From assembly GCF_000264315.1 (NCBI RefSeq), contig NZ_AJXU01000029.1, forward strand, positions 1 to 64,000: a stretch of DNA of 64,000 bases, written 5' to 3'. Positions within the stretch are counted from its first letter, which is position 1. The number at the start of each line of letters is the position of its first letter. Origin of the DNA: Rhodanobacter fulvus Jip2 (GTDB lineage: Bacteria; Pseudomonadota; Gammaproteobacteria; Xanthomonadales; Rhodanobacteraceae). The position numbers and the translations under genes were made by a program. Below are positions 45,724 to 54,630 of this stretch, piece after piece. Below the pieces are notes generated by a model. The model did not search any database. It saw only the letters and a list, made by a program, of their open reading frames with translations, and was not told the origin of the DNA.

Positions 45724-46017
45724 TTATCCACCGATGGCCTTGCGCAACTGCGCCGCAACCGATATCCCGGCGGTTGCCGCATCCGTCGCCATCACGAACA
45801 CGCAGCGTCCTTCGCTGGCGGCGGCCCAAACGGCGCCGATGTCGCGCTTTTCCTTCGAGTCATCGTTGCTGTAACGATCGCCGCCCTTGTACTCCAGCGC
45901 GAACAGACGGCCGTCGGTGAGCTCGGCGACAAAGTCGGGGTAGAAGCGGTCGGTGGACGTCGGCAGCCAGAACGAGGCATCGGGCTGGCGTTCCAGGTTG
46001 CGTACCCAGTGCTTCAC
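45724..46017 (-). pseudogene. Remnant of type III restriction enzyme Res subunit (C-terminal nuclease domain)
   Basis: This is a 97-codon fragment, read from HWVRNLERQP on. It matches the C-terminal end of DEAD/DEAH-type Res subunits and carries the PD-(D/E)xK nuclease core: 'FYPDFVAEL' and then 'FALEYKGGD' (Asp, Glu-x-Lys). The helicase domain and everything upstream are gone. Its 5' border runs into a palindromic repeat at 46018-46044 and then the stop of the Fic gene at 46057. A GTG could start it but no ribosome site is seen. It is best read as the tail of a lost restriction-modification system. A working small nuclease cannot be wholly excluded because the catalytic residues survive. Confidence 0.75.
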
Positions 46018-46044
46018 GATTCCCGCCTTCGCAGGAATGACGAG
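46018..46044. repeat. Palindromic repeat at the broken end of the Res remnant
   Basis: GATTCCCGCCTTCGCAGGAATGACGAG carries the stem ATTCCCGC/GCAGGAAT (one mismatch) around a CTT loop. It resembles the common 'cgtcattcccgcgaaggcgggaat' intergenic repeats of xanthomonads. It lies exactly between the Fic gene and the truncated Res fragment. Confidence 0.7.
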
Positions 46045-46056
46045 ACGGGTTGTTCT

Positions 46057-47229
46057 TCAGCGCTGCTCATCGCGTTCCTCGGATGGGCTCTCGATCGCCT
46101 TCAGCACGCCGCGCGCAAGGTACTGGCGACCCCACTGACGGCCGCTGGTCTCGGCGATCAGGCCCGCGCGTTCCAGCTCGGCCAACGCCGCGCGGGCGGT
46201 GGGGTCGGAGACGCCCAGCAACCCTTTCACCCGCGCCGCATTGATATGCGGGTTGGCGAACAGTTCGTCGACCAGCGCCAGCGCCTTGGGTGACTCGGCC
46301 ACGTTGCGGCGCATGCTTTCGCGCAGATCCATCAGTTCGCGCGCCTGCCGCGCAGCGCGGCGGGCGCTCCATTGAACGCCCGCCAGGAAGTAATGCAGCC
46401 AGCCGCTCCAATCGCCGTGGGTGCGGATGCGCTGCAGGCTTTCGTAGTAGCCGCGCCGCTCGCGCTCGATGTACTCGGATAGGTACAGCAACGGCTGGGT
46501 CAATCGTTCGCGCTCGATCAGGAACAAGGTGATCAGCAACCGGCCGACACGGCCATTGCCATCGAGAAACGGATGGATCGCCTCGAAGTGTTCGTGCACC
46601 AGCGCGCACTGGATCAGATCGGGCAACTCGTCGCGCCGGTGCATGAAACGCTCCCAATCACTGAGTGCCTGCTTCATCTCCTCCACGGGAGGCGGCACGT
46701 AAAAGGCGCTGGCAAGCGTGCTACCTGGCGGACCGATCCAGTTCTGGCTGCGGCGAAAACGGCCTGGCGTGGCGGTTTCGCCGCGCACCCCGTGCAGCAG
46801 CTTTTCGTGCAGCTCGCGCACCAGCCGCAGCGACAACGGCAACGAATCCAGCCGTTGCACGCCGTACTCCAGTGCGGTGACGTAATTGCGTACTTCCAGC
46901 ACATCGTCGGCTGGTGCCTGCGGCGATTGTCCGGCTTCGTCAGCCAGCAGATCGGTGATGCTGGCTTGGGTGCCTTCGATGCGCGACGACAACACGGCTT
47001 CGCGGCGCAGATAAGGCGCGATCAGCAGATGCGGGTTGGGCAGTTGTCGACCAAGCCCGGAAAGTTCGCTGAGCGCGGCATCAGCGCGCGACAGCGCCAA
47101 CACCAGGGCATGGTCGAAGATCACCGATGGCGGCAATGCCGCCGGCACGAACGCCAGAGGTCCCTGTGGTGTACGCACCAGCCGACCAGCTTCGGTGGAT
47201 AAAAAGTCTGCGGTGTCCACGATCTCCAT
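46057..47229 (-). CDS. Fic family protein (class II, self-inhibited AMP-transferase type)
   Basis: This 390-residue Fic protein has an N-terminal Fic_N region with the inhibitory motif S/T-x3-E-G as Ser81-SRI-Glu85-Gly86. The Fic core follows with the complete active site HPFLDGNGRVGR (219-230), and a C-terminal winged-helix-like segment (about 325-375, 'SDPTARAALAELERAG') completes it. Fic enzymes usually transfer AMP from ATP to a target Thr/Tyr. The intact motif predicts an active but autoinhibited enzyme. It stands alone between a restriction remnant and the ABC-F gene, in a locus that looks like a reduced accessory region. Target and trigger are unknown. The ATG at 47229 opens the domain; no antitoxin gene is seen. 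Confidence 0.92.
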   Translation of the reverse strand: MEIVDTADFLSTEAGRLVRTPQGPLAFVPAALPPSVIFDHALVLALSRADAALSELSGLGRQLPNPHLLIAPYLRREAVLSSRIEGTQASITDLLADEAGQSPQAPADDVLEVRNYVTALEYGVQRLDSLPLSLRLVRELHEKLLHGVRGETATPGRFRRSQNWIGPPGSTLASAFYVPPPVEEMKQALSDWERFMHRRDELPDLIQCALVHEHFEAIHPFLDGNGRVGRLLITLFLIERERLTQPLLYLSEYIERERRGYYESLQRIRTHGDWSGWLHYFLAGVQWSARRAARQARELMDLRESMRRNVAESPKALALVDELFANPHINAARVKGLLGVSDPTARAALAELERAGLIAETSGRQWGRQYLARGVLKAIESPSEERDEQR

Positions 47230-47352
47230 CCCTTGGACAGGCGTTAGCCGAGCCTCGACTTTAGTTAGCTTTGAAAGAAATCGCAATAAACTTTCAAAAA
47301 AAGAAGAACTCCGAAAGGCGGCTTTCAAAGCACCGCCCGCTACAATGGGCGG

Positions 47353-49212
47353 ATGTCTCTTATCCAATTGCAACGCGTCGACTTCAGCATCGGCGGCCCC
47401 CTCCTGCTCGAACATGTCGATCTGTCGATCGAGGCGAACGAGCGTGTCTGCATCGTCGGTCGCAACGGCGAAGGCAAATCCACCCTGATGAAGCTGATCG
47501 CCGGCGAGCTGCAGGCCGACGACGGCGAGGTGCGCATTCAGAACGGCATCGTGGTGGCGCGGATGGCGCAGGAGGTGCCGCAGGGCACCGAGGGCAGCGT
47601 GTTCGACGTGGTCGCCGAGGGGCTCGGCGACCTGGGCCGGCTGCTGGCGCGCTATCACCACCTGCTCGACACCGGCGACTTCGACGCACTGGGCGACGTG
47701 CAGCACCAGATCGAGGCGCAGCACGGCTGGGACCTGGACCGCCGCGTCAGCGAGGTGATCACCCAGCTGGAACTGCCCGGCGAGACCGATTTCGCGGCGC
47801 TGTCCGGCGGCATGAAGCGGCGCGTGCTGCTGGCGCAGGCGCTGGTGCGCAAACCCGACGTGCTGCTGCTGGACGAGCCGACCAACCATCTGGATATCGA
47901 AGCCATCGGCTGGCTGGAAACCTTCCTCAAGCAGTTTGCCGGCAGCATCATCTTCGTCACCCATGACCGCAGCTTCCTGCGCGCGCTGGCCACCCGCATC
48001 GTGGAAATCGACCGCGGCGCGCTCACCGACTGGCCCGGCGATTACGACAACTACCTGCGCCGCCGCGAAGAGCGCCTGCACGCCGAAGCGCAGGCGAACG
48101 CGCTGTTCGACAAGAAGCTGGCGCAGGAAGAGGTGTGGATCCGCCAGGGCATCAAGGCCCGGCGTACCCGCAACGAAGGCCGCGTGCGCGCGCTGAAGGC
48201 GCTGCGCAACGAACGCGCCGAACGGCGCAACCTCAGCGGCAACGTGAGGATGACCGCCGCCAACGCGCAGTCTTCCGGCAAGAAGGTGATCGACCTCAAG
48301 CACGTGCACCAGGCCTACGGCGGCCGCGTGCTGATCGACGACCTCAGCACCACCATCCTGCGCGGCGACCGCATCGGCATCATCGGTCCCAATGGCGCCG
48401 GCAAGAGCACCCTGCTGAAGATCATGCTGGGCGAGCTGATTCCACAGCGAGGCACGGCGGAGCTGGGCACGTCCATCCAGATCGCCTACTTCGACCAGCA
48501 CCGGCTGCAGCTCAACGACAAGCTCAACGCGCTGGACAACGTGGCCGAGGGCCGCGAGTACATCGAGCTCAACGGCCAGCGCAAGCACATCATCGGCTAC
48601 CTGCAGGATTTCCTGTTCTCACCCGAGCGCGCGCGCGCGCCGATCACCCGCCTCTCCGGCGGCGAGCGCAACCGCCTGCTGCTGGCCAAGCTGTTCGCGC
48701 AGCCGTCCAACCTGCTGGTGATGGATGAACCGACCAACGACCTCGACGTCGAGACGCTGGAGCTGCTGGAAGAACTGCTGACCGACTACCAGGGCACCCT
48801 GCTGCTGGTCTCGCATGACCGCGCCTTTCTCGACAACGTGGTCTCCAGCACCCTGGTGCTGGAGGGCAACGGCCAGATCGGCGAGTACGTGGGCGGCTAC
48901 AGCGACTGGCTGCGGCAGAAACCCGGCCCGCGCACGGCCGGCCACGCGGCGAAGCCGGCCGCCGCCCCCGCGCCGGCAGCGCCGGTTGCGGCGAAGCGCA
49001 AGCGCAGTTTCAAGGAGCAGCACGAGCTGGATCAGCTGCCCAGGCGCATCGAGCAACTGGAAAGCGACATCGCCACGCGCAGCGCCGCGATGAACGAGCC
49101 AGCATTTTTCCAGCAGGACAGCGCGGCGATCGTCAAGGCGAACGAGGCCCTGGTGGCCGTGCAGGCTGAGCTTGATGCGGCGTATGCGCGGTGGGCGGAG
49201 CTGGATGGCTGA
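47353..49212 (+). CDS. uup: ABC-F family ATP-binding protein, Uup type
   Basis: This 619-residue soluble protein has two ABC ATPase domains and no membrane segments. The first Walker A is GRNGEGKST (36-44) and the second is GPNGAGKST (about 344-352); each is followed by a LSGGxxxR signature ('LSGGMKRR', 'LSGGERNR') and a DEPTN Walker B. A linker (P-site tRNA-interaction motif region) lies between. The C-terminal 90 residues are a charged coiled coil after an Ala/Pro linker, typical of Uup. ABC-F proteins act on the ribosome; Uup is also linked to transposon excision and DNA junctions. A TACAAT box lies only eight bases before the ATG, so the message may be leaderless. Confidence 0.94.
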   Translation: MSLIQLQRVDFSIGGPLLLEHVDLSIEANERVCIVGRNGEGKSTLMKLIAGELQADDGEVRIQNGIVVARMAQEVPQGTEGSVFDVVAEGLGDLGRLLARYHHLLDTGDFDALGDVQHQIEAQHGWDLDRRVSEVITQLELPGETDFAALSGGMKRRVLLAQALVRKPDVLLLDEPTNHLDIEAIGWLETFLKQFAGSIIFVTHDRSFLRALATRIVEIDRGALTDWPGDYDNYLRRREERLHAEAQANALFDKKLAQEEVWIRQGIKARRTRNEGRVRALKALRNERAERRNLSGNVRMTAANAQSSGKKVIDLKHVHQAYGGRVLIDDLSTTILRGDRIGIIGPNGAGKSTLLKIMLGELIPQRGTAELGTSIQIAYFDQHRLQLNDKLNALDNVAEGREYIELNGQRKHIIGYLQDFLFSPERARAPITRLSGGERNRLLLAKLFAQPSNLLVMDEPTNDLDVETLELLEELLTDYQGTLLLVSHDRAFLDNVVSSTLVLEGNGQIGEYVGGYSDWLRQKPGPRTAGHAAKPAAAPAPAAPVAAKRKRSFKEQHELDQLPRRIEQLESDIATRSAAMNEPAFFQQDSAAIVKANEALVAVQAELDAAYARWAELDG

Positions 49213-49240
49213 TTCGCGGGGCGGCGGAAAAGCTGCCCCC

Positions 49241-49330
49241 ATCCGCCCTGCCGGGCACCTTCCCCCGCAAGCGGGGGAAGGGAGCTGGCTGTTTCGAGGA
49301 GCCCGTCCGCTTCCTTCCCCCGCCTGCGGG
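49241..49330. repeat. Double C-run/G-run palindromic repeat after uup
   Basis: Two related hairpins, CTTCCCCCGC-AA-GCGGGGGAAG and CTTCCCCCGCCTGCGGGG, lie in tandem in the 262-bp gap between uup and the GST gene. The rest of the gap holds a further palindrome (ATGGCAGGATTGCCAT, near 49335) and no convincing gene. Confidence 0.8.
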
Positions 49331-49474
49331 GACAAGATGGCAGGATTGCCATCTTGAGCAGCGAAGCTGCCCGCAGGGTGGATGCCATGGATAGCATCCG
49401 TTCAAGGTGCCCGAAGGGCGGAAGGGGGCGCTCTTCCGCCGTATCATCTCCTGACCTCATTCGCGGACACGCCC

Positions 49475-50104
49475 ATGTACACGCTCTACTACGCCCCCGG
49501 CTCGGCCAACCTGCTAGTGCATCTGGCGCTGCTGGAAATCGGCGCGCCACACGAGCTCAAGCGCATTGATCTCGACAAGGGCGAGCAGCGCAGTGCGGCG
49601 TATCTGGCGATCAATCCGAATGGTGTGGTGCCGACGCTGGTGATCGACGGTGTGCCACACAGCGAAGCGGCGGCGCTGGCGATGCTGCTGACCGAACGCC
49701 ATCCCGAAGCCGCGCTGGCGCCGGCGACTGGCAGCGTCGAACGCGCGGACTACCTGCAGTGGATGCTGTACCTCGCCAACAACCTGCAGCCGCTGTTCCG
49801 CCAATGGTTCTATCCCGGCGACCATCTGCCCGAAGGCGCCGACACGATCAAGCAGGCCGCCCGCGCCGGCATCGAGAAGTGCTGGACGAAGATCGATGCC
49901 CACCTCGCCGCACACGGCCCATACATGCTCGGCGGCACCTTCGGCATGGTCGACCTGTACGCGCTGATGCTGATGCGCTGGTCGCGCAACATGCCAAAGC
50001 CGGCGACGGAATGGCCGCAGCTGGCGGCCCTGGCCACGCGTCTCAAGGCACGCCCGTCATGGAAACAGGTCTGCGAGGCCGAGGGCCTGGTCGAATGGGC
50101 CTGA
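49475..50104 (+). CDS. Glutathione S-transferase family protein
   Basis: This 209-residue GST has an N-terminal thioredoxin-like half ('YTLYYAPGSANLLVHLALLEIG' in outline, with 'NPNGVVPTL' and the Ser in 'HSEAAAL') and a helical C-terminal half ending 'KARPSWKQVCEAEG'. The glutathione-contacting cis-Pro (VVP) and Glu-Ala pairing are present. It is most like bacterial GSTs of the beta/theta-related, unassigned kind; no substrate is predicted. It precedes the GIY-YIG gene by 32 bp on the same strand, so they may be read together. The ATG at 49475 begins directly at the fold. Confidence 0.92.
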   Translation: MYTLYYAPGSANLLVHLALLEIGAPHELKRIDLDKGEQRSAAYLAINPNGVVPTLVIDGVPHSEAAALAMLLTERHPEAALAPATGSVERADYLQWMLYLANNLQPLFRQWFYPGDHLPEGADTIKQAARAGIEKCWTKIDAHLAAHGPYMLGGTFGMVDLYALMLMRWSRNMPKPATEWPQLAALATRLKARPSWKQVCEAEGLVEWA

Positions 50105-50136
50105 TCGAGTGGGCCTGATCGGGTGGAATTGAGCCC

Positions 50137-50457
50137 ATGAGCGACGCCCCCGGCGCCACCGCCTGGGCCGTCTACCTGCTGGAATGCGCCGACGGCCGTG
50201 TCTACACCGGCATCGCCCGCGATCCCGGGCAACGCTACGCGAAACACCTGGCCGGCAAGGGTGCGCGCTTCACACGCTCCAACCCGCCGAAGCAGATGCT
50301 GGGTTGGGTCTGGGTCGCCAGCCACGGCGAAGCGTTGCGGCTGGAGATCGCCTGGAAGCGCCTGCCGCGGGCGCAGCGCATCGCCGCGTTGCATGAACGC
50401 ATGTCGCTGGCGAACGGGTGCGGCGCGCGTGCTAGCATCGTCCACGAAGGGGAGTAG
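50137..50457 (+). CDS. GIY-YIG domain nuclease (YhbQ/SLX1-like)
   Basis: This 106-residue single-domain GIY-YIG protein of the YhbQ/UPF0213 group acts, in homologues, as a DNA structure-dependent nuclease. The motif pair is 'VYLLECADGRVYTGIA' (residues 12-27; the YLL-YTG variant). Arg33 and His37 follow at the usual spacing and Glu70 ('RLEIAWK') fits the metal ligand. The stop codon at 50455-50457 lies inside the conserved GGGGAGTAGC box of the downstream yybP-ykoY riboswitch, so the two features overlap. The transcript of this gene may therefore pass through the riboswitch. Confidence 0.9.
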   Translation: MSDAPGATAWAVYLLECADGRVYTGIARDPGQRYAKHLAGKGARFTRSNPPKQMLGWVWVASHGEALRLEIAWKRLPRAQRIAALHERMSLANGCGARASIVHEGE

Positions 50458-50570
50458 CTCCCAGTCGCTGTCGCCGTCAATACGGGCTTTTGTCCCGGTG
50501 CAGCAGCAAGCCGGCAAACGGTTTGCGAGCAAGACCTTCGCCGATCCACGGCGAAGGTGCGTCCATCACA
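50447..50570 (+). promoter_or_regulatory. yybP-ykoY (Mn2+) riboswitch aptamer upstream of terC
   Basis: The leader has the yybP-ykoY consensus: AAGGGGAGTAGC (50447-50458); a CGGG/CCCG helix; GCAAAC-G-GTTTGC (50514-50526); and the metal-loop motif GAGCAAGACCTTCGCC. The last closes on GGCGAAGGT (helix 50534-50542 with 50550-50558). This family binds Mn2+ and in proteobacteria controls MntP- and TerC/Alx-type genes, which is what follows here. The remaining leader to 50769 should hold the expression platform; a GGCGAA-CCC-TTCGCC hairpin lies near the terC start. The 312-bp gap between the flanking genes thus holds this leader and no gene. Confidence 0.92.
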
Positions 50571-50769
50571 GATGCCCCGCAGCCGTGGCCCATGAGCCTC
50601 GCCGGAGCAGCCGTACGCCCATGAAACTTGCTTCCCCGTAGCACCGCGCCGCATTCGCCGGCGACGGTCGAACCGCTGTCAACCTCTTCACCGCCGCCAT
50701 TCGCTGACGGCGGCATGCTTTACCCCGGTGGCGAACCCTTCGCCGCCTTCATCCACCCGAGAGATTCCC

Positions 50770-51531
50770 ATGGAAGCACTGGCCAATCCCGAAATCTGGA
50801 TCGCCCTCGCCACGCTGACCGCCCTGGAGCTGGTCCTTGGCATCGACAACATCATTTTCATCTCGATCCTGGCCGGCAAATTGCCGATCGAGCAGCGCGA
50901 CAAGGCGCGCCGCCTCGGCATCATGCTGGCGGCGATCACGCGGTTGGGCCTGCTGCTGGCGATCGCCTGGATCGTGGGGCTGACCGCGCCGCTGTTTTCG
51001 CTGTTCGGCCACGCGTTTTCGTGGCGCGACCTGATCCTGGTCGGCGGCGGCCTGTTCCTGATCGCCAAGGCCACCCACGAAATCCACCAGAAGCTGGAAG
51101 GCGCCACCGAGCAGGTGACGGCGGGCACGGCAGCGGCGACGTTCGGCGGGGTGATCGTGCAGATCATGCTGCTGGACGTGGTGTTCTCGCTGGACTCCAT
51201 CATCACCGCGGTGGGCATGGTCGATCAGCGCTGGGTGATGGTCACCGCCATCCTGGCCTCGATCGGTTTCATGCTGGCGTTCGCGCGGCCGCTGGGCGAG
51301 TTCGTGGAGCGCCACCCCACCGTCAAGGTACTGGCGCTGAGCTTCCTGATCATGATCGGGCTGGTGCTGATGGCGGACGGCTTCGGCCAGCACATTCCCA
51401 AGGGCTACATCTACGCCGCGATGGCCTTCTCGGTATTCGTGGAGCTGATCAACCTGTGGATCCGCCGACGCGCCGCCAACCCGACCGCACCGGTGGCGCT
51501 GCATGAGAAATACCGCGGCGAGCCGGGCTGA
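50770..51531 (+). CDS. TerC family membrane protein (Alx-like)
   Basis: This 253-residue inner-membrane protein has about seven helices and the TerC family signatures: 'TALELVLGIDNIIFISILAGKL' (in outline) with paired acidic residues in the helix, and 'LLDVVFSLDSIITAVGM' with the matching pair. Intramembrane Asp/Glu pairs of this kind are proposed to bind or move Mn2+; E. coli Alx is a pH- and manganese-controlled member. The upstream yybP-ykoY riboswitch strongly supports manganese homeostasis as its job. It is preceded by GAGAG eight bases before the ATG. The next gene (ppc) converges 49 bp away. Confidence 0.92.
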   Translation: MEALANPEIWIALATLTALELVLGIDNIIFISILAGKLPIEQRDKARRLGIMLAAITRLGLLLAIAWIVGLTAPLFSLFGHAFSWRDLILVGGGLFLIAKATHEIHQKLEGATEQVTAGTAAATFGGVIVQIMLLDVVFSLDSIITAVGMVDQRWVMVTAILASIGFMLAFARPLGEFVERHPTVKVLALSFLIMIGLVLMADGFGQHIPKGYIYAAMAFSVFVELINLWIRRRAANPTAPVALHEKYRGEPG

Positions 51532-51579
51532 CCCGGCGGAACGGTGGCGCGCCGCGTGTGCACGCCGCCGTCCCGGCCA

Positions 51580-54291
51580 TCAGCCCGTGTTCTGCAGACC
51601 CTGCGACACGCCGTTGACGCAGGCGACCAGTGCCTGCAGCAACGCGTCGTCGGTGCCGTTGCCCGCGCGCCAGCGGCGCAACAGGTCGACCTGCATCAGG
51701 CTCATGGGATCGACGTACGGGTTGCGCAGTCGGATCGAGACGGCCAGCCGCGGCGAGTCGTTCAACAGCGTGCCGGTGCTCTTCAGGCGCAGCAGCCAGC
51801 GCCGGGTGCGTTCGAACTCGTCGCGGATCAGGCTGAAGAACTCCTCGTGCAGCGGCCCGGACAAGGTGGAGAACGCCTCGGCGATGTCGAGATCGCACTT
51901 GGCCAGCACCATCTCGACGTCGTCGAGCATGTTGCTGAAGAACGGCCAGTGCCGCGCCATTTCCGCCAGGGTGTCCTCGCCGAACTGCTCGACGCCCTGC
52001 TCCAGCGCGCTGCCCAGACCGTACCAGCCGGGCAGGATCGAGCGGCACTGGGTCCAGGCGAACACCCACGGGATGGCGCGCAGATCCTGCACGCCGCGCA
52101 TGCTGCGGCGGCTGGCCGGGCGCGAGCCCAGGGTCATCTTCTCGATCACGTCGACCGGCGTGGCGGTGCGGAAATATTCCACGAAATGCTCGCGGTCCAC
52201 GAAGGCGCGATAGGTCTTGCGGCTGGCGGCCGACAGCGCCGTCATCACCTCGGACCAGCGCACTTCGCGCGGGTCGGTCTGCCGGGGGCGCAGCGAGGCG
52301 CGCAACACCGCGCCCACGGTCTGCTCCAGCCCGCGCAGGGCCAGCGCGCGGATGCCGTACTTGCGATGGATCACCTCGCCCTGCTCGGTGACGCGCAGCA
52401 CGCCGGCCACCGCGCCACGCGGCGAGGACATCAGCGCTGGGGTGATGCGGGCGCCACCACGGCTGGCCGAACCGCCGCGGCCATGGAAGAACGCCAACTG
52501 GATGTCCGCTTCGCGCGCCACTTCCAGCAATTCGCCCTGTGCCCGTTGCAGGGCCCATTTCGAGGCCAGCGTACCGGCGTCCTTGCCGCTGTCGGAGTAG
52601 CCCAGCATCACCCACTGCTGATCGCCGCGCGCCGCCAGGTGCTGGCGATACACCGGATCATCCAGCAGCGCCCGCAGCGAGGCCGGCGCGTTCTGCAGGT
52701 CGTCGACTGTCTCGAACAGCGGCGCGATGTCCAGCGGCACGTCGTGCGGCTGTTCCGGCGACACCAGTCCGCCGCGCCGCGCCAGCGCCAGCACCGCCAG
52801 CACGTCGGCGGCCGAGCGCGCCATGCTGATGATGTACAAGCCGGTGGCATCGAGGCCGTAGCGCTGGCGGCTCTCGCGCAGGGTGATGAAAACCGACTGC
52901 AGGTTTTTCGCTGCGTCGTCGTCGCAGTCGCCAAACGCCTGCGCGCCGCTGGCATACGGGCGCAGCCGATCGCCACGCTCCAGCTTCGGCCGGCTGGCCC
53001 AGTCGGGGTCGTTCAGCAGGGCGCCGAGCGCGTCGTCGTGCACCCGCGAATCCTGGCGCAGGTCGAGCCGGGCCAGGTGGAAGCCGAAGCTGCGCACGCG
53101 GCAAATCAGTCGTTCCACCGCATAGGCGCCGGCATGCAGGCCCAGGTTGTCGAACAGGCTGTCGGCGATCAGTTGCAGGTCGTCGGTCAGTTCCGCGGCG
53201 GACGTATAGCCGTCTTTCTGGTCATCGCGCGTGGCTTCCAGCCGCGCGCCGATCAGCACCAGGAAACAGCGATACGGCATATCCAGGTGGCGCGGCCGGA
53301 TCTTCGCCGCCGCATCCGGAAAGCGTTCGCGGTAATCAGCGAGCCGGGTGCGCAGGCCGCGCGCCACGCCCACCCGGCCTTCGGTCTGGCTGAGCTGATG
53401 GGCCAACGCGTTGATGTCTTCAAGATAGCGCTCCAACACCTGGGCACGCTGCGAGGCCAGGCTGGAGGCGATGGTGTCGGAGCCCACGTTGGGGTTGCCG
53501 TCCATGTCGCCACCCACCCAGCTGGCGAAGCTCAGCAGCCGCGGCAGCTTCACCGCTACGCCGTAGACTTCCTGCAGCGAGCGGGCCAGCGACTCGTACA
53601 GCGCCGGCACGATGCGGTAGAGCGGATTGGCCAGGTAGTAACCGACGTGCTCGTATTCGTCCTGCACGCTGGGCCGCACCGGCGACGCCTCGGCGGTTTG
53701 CCAGCCGGCGGAGAGCGCCATGTAGATGCGGTCGTCGTCCTCGATGCGCTCCTGCGGGGTGCGGTTGTGGTTGAAGTTGTCCACCAGCGACTTCACGATC
53801 GCCTGCTCTTTTTCCAGCAGCGAACGACGCACCGCCTCGGTGGGATGGGCAGTGAACACCGGCTCGATCCACAGCCGCTCCATCCAGCCCAGCAACTCGT
53901 CGGCCTGTACGCCATCGGCCTTCAGCTGGCCCAGCACGTCGAGCAGGGATTCCGGCTGCGGGGTGCCGCCCTCGCGCTGGTAATCGCGTCGACGGCGGAT
54001 GCGATGGACTCGCTCGGCGGTGTTCACCGCCTGGAAGTAGGTGGCGAAGGCACGGGCCAGCGTCTCGGCGTCGGCCGCGTCCAGACCTGCCAGCGAGTCG
54101 GCCAGCTCGTCCACCGACGCGCCTTCGCGCCGACGTCGGATCGCCGCGGTGCGCACCTGTTCGACACGCTCGAAAAAGGCCGGGCCTTCCTGCTCGGCCA
54201 ACATCAAACCCACCATCGCACCCAAGCGACTGACGTCCTCGCGCAGCGGGCCGTCATGCGGCAAAAACTCGAGTTCGCGGTTGTCTTGCAT
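51580..54291 (-). CDS. ppc: Phosphoenolpyruvate carboxylase
   Basis: This 903-residue PEPC converts PEP and bicarbonate to oxaloacetate, refilling the TCA cycle. The catalytic motifs are intact: His149 in VFTAHPTEAVRRS, 'SWVGGDMDGNPNV', 'GYSDSGKDAGTLASKW', 'FFHGRGGSASRGG' and the conserved C-terminal QNTG. Length is close to the E. coli enzyme (883). Allosteric aspartate-site residues were not checked individually. GGAG lies eight bases before the ATG at 54291. It converges with the TerC gene. A weak promoter probably lies between 54310 and 54350 on the minus strand. Confidence 0.98.
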   Translation of the reverse strand: MQDNRELEFLPHDGPLREDVSRLGAMVGLMLAEQEGPAFFERVEQVRTAAIRRRREGASVDELADSLAGLDAADAETLARAFATYFQAVNTAERVHRIRRRRDYQREGGTPQPESLLDVLGQLKADGVQADELLGWMERLWIEPVFTAHPTEAVRRSLLEKEQAIVKSLVDNFNHNRTPQERIEDDDRIYMALSAGWQTAEASPVRPSVQDEYEHVGYYLANPLYRIVPALYESLARSLQEVYGVAVKLPRLLSFASWVGGDMDGNPNVGSDTIASSLASQRAQVLERYLEDINALAHQLSQTEGRVGVARGLRTRLADYRERFPDAAAKIRPRHLDMPYRCFLVLIGARLEATRDDQKDGYTSAAELTDDLQLIADSLFDNLGLHAGAYAVERLICRVRSFGFHLARLDLRQDSRVHDDALGALLNDPDWASRPKLERGDRLRPYASGAQAFGDCDDDAAKNLQSVFITLRESRQRYGLDATGLYIISMARSAADVLAVLALARRGGLVSPEQPHDVPLDIAPLFETVDDLQNAPASLRALLDDPVYRQHLAARGDQQWVMLGYSDSGKDAGTLASKWALQRAQGELLEVAREADIQLAFFHGRGGSASRGGARITPALMSSPRGAVAGVLRVTEQGEVIHRKYGIRALALRGLEQTVGAVLRASLRPRQTDPREVRWSEVMTALSAASRKTYRAFVDREHFVEYFRTATPVDVIEKMTLGSRPASRRSMRGVQDLRAIPWVFAWTQCRSILPGWYGLGSALEQGVEQFGEDTLAEMARHWPFFSNMLDDVEMVLAKCDLDIAEAFSTLSGPLHEEFFSLIRDEFERTRRWLLRLKSTGTLLNDSPRLAVSIRLRNPYVDPMSLMQVDLLRRWRAGNGTDDALLQALVACVNGVSQGLQNTG

Positions 54292-54587
54292 GGGTACGCT
54301 CCAGCCGAATCAGTGGGCCAGTTTAGCGAATTGTGCAGCGCAGCGGAAAATTTTCGTTTTGGACGTCTTTACCGCCTTTCGCCATGAACACGGCGGCGCC
54401 GCAACCATCGGCCGGCTCGCTGCGCCGCGTGTCGGCCCTCGTGGTCGGGTCGAACATGGAACGGGCTTGCGCCCCTGACAACGCCGGCGTGAAGGCTGCC
54501 GTTCCGCACGCCGATGGGTGCGATTCGCTGATTCGCCCAGGCTGCCGACGCTCCCAAGGCAGCAGAAACGCTTCCCGCCCCGACGGA

Positions 54588-54616
54588 TTCATGCCGGCGG
54601 GGCTTCCGGTTACAAT
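54588..54616 (+). promoter_or_regulatory. Candidate promoter for the ahcY leader
   Basis: TACAAT (54611-54616) is a good -10 box placed about 15 bp before the SAH aptamer. A poor -35 (TTCATG, 54588-54593) lies 17 bp upstream. The position fits transcription starting just before the riboswitch, but the assignment rests on weak motifs. Confidence 0.45.
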
Positions 54617-54630
54617 GGCCGCTTCGCTTG

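Noticed and set aside
46057-48588. An 843-codon open frame covering the Fic gene and running antisense through uup
   Set aside because: Only the last 390 codons form the Fic protein. The part antisense to uup has no domain and starts within a conserved gene.
54323-54592. A 89-codon open frame upstream of ahcY on the minus strand
   Set aside because: It starts and ends in non-conserved intergenic DNA, has no recognised domain and covers the ppc promoter region. It may be a decayed repeat, but I cannot support a gene.
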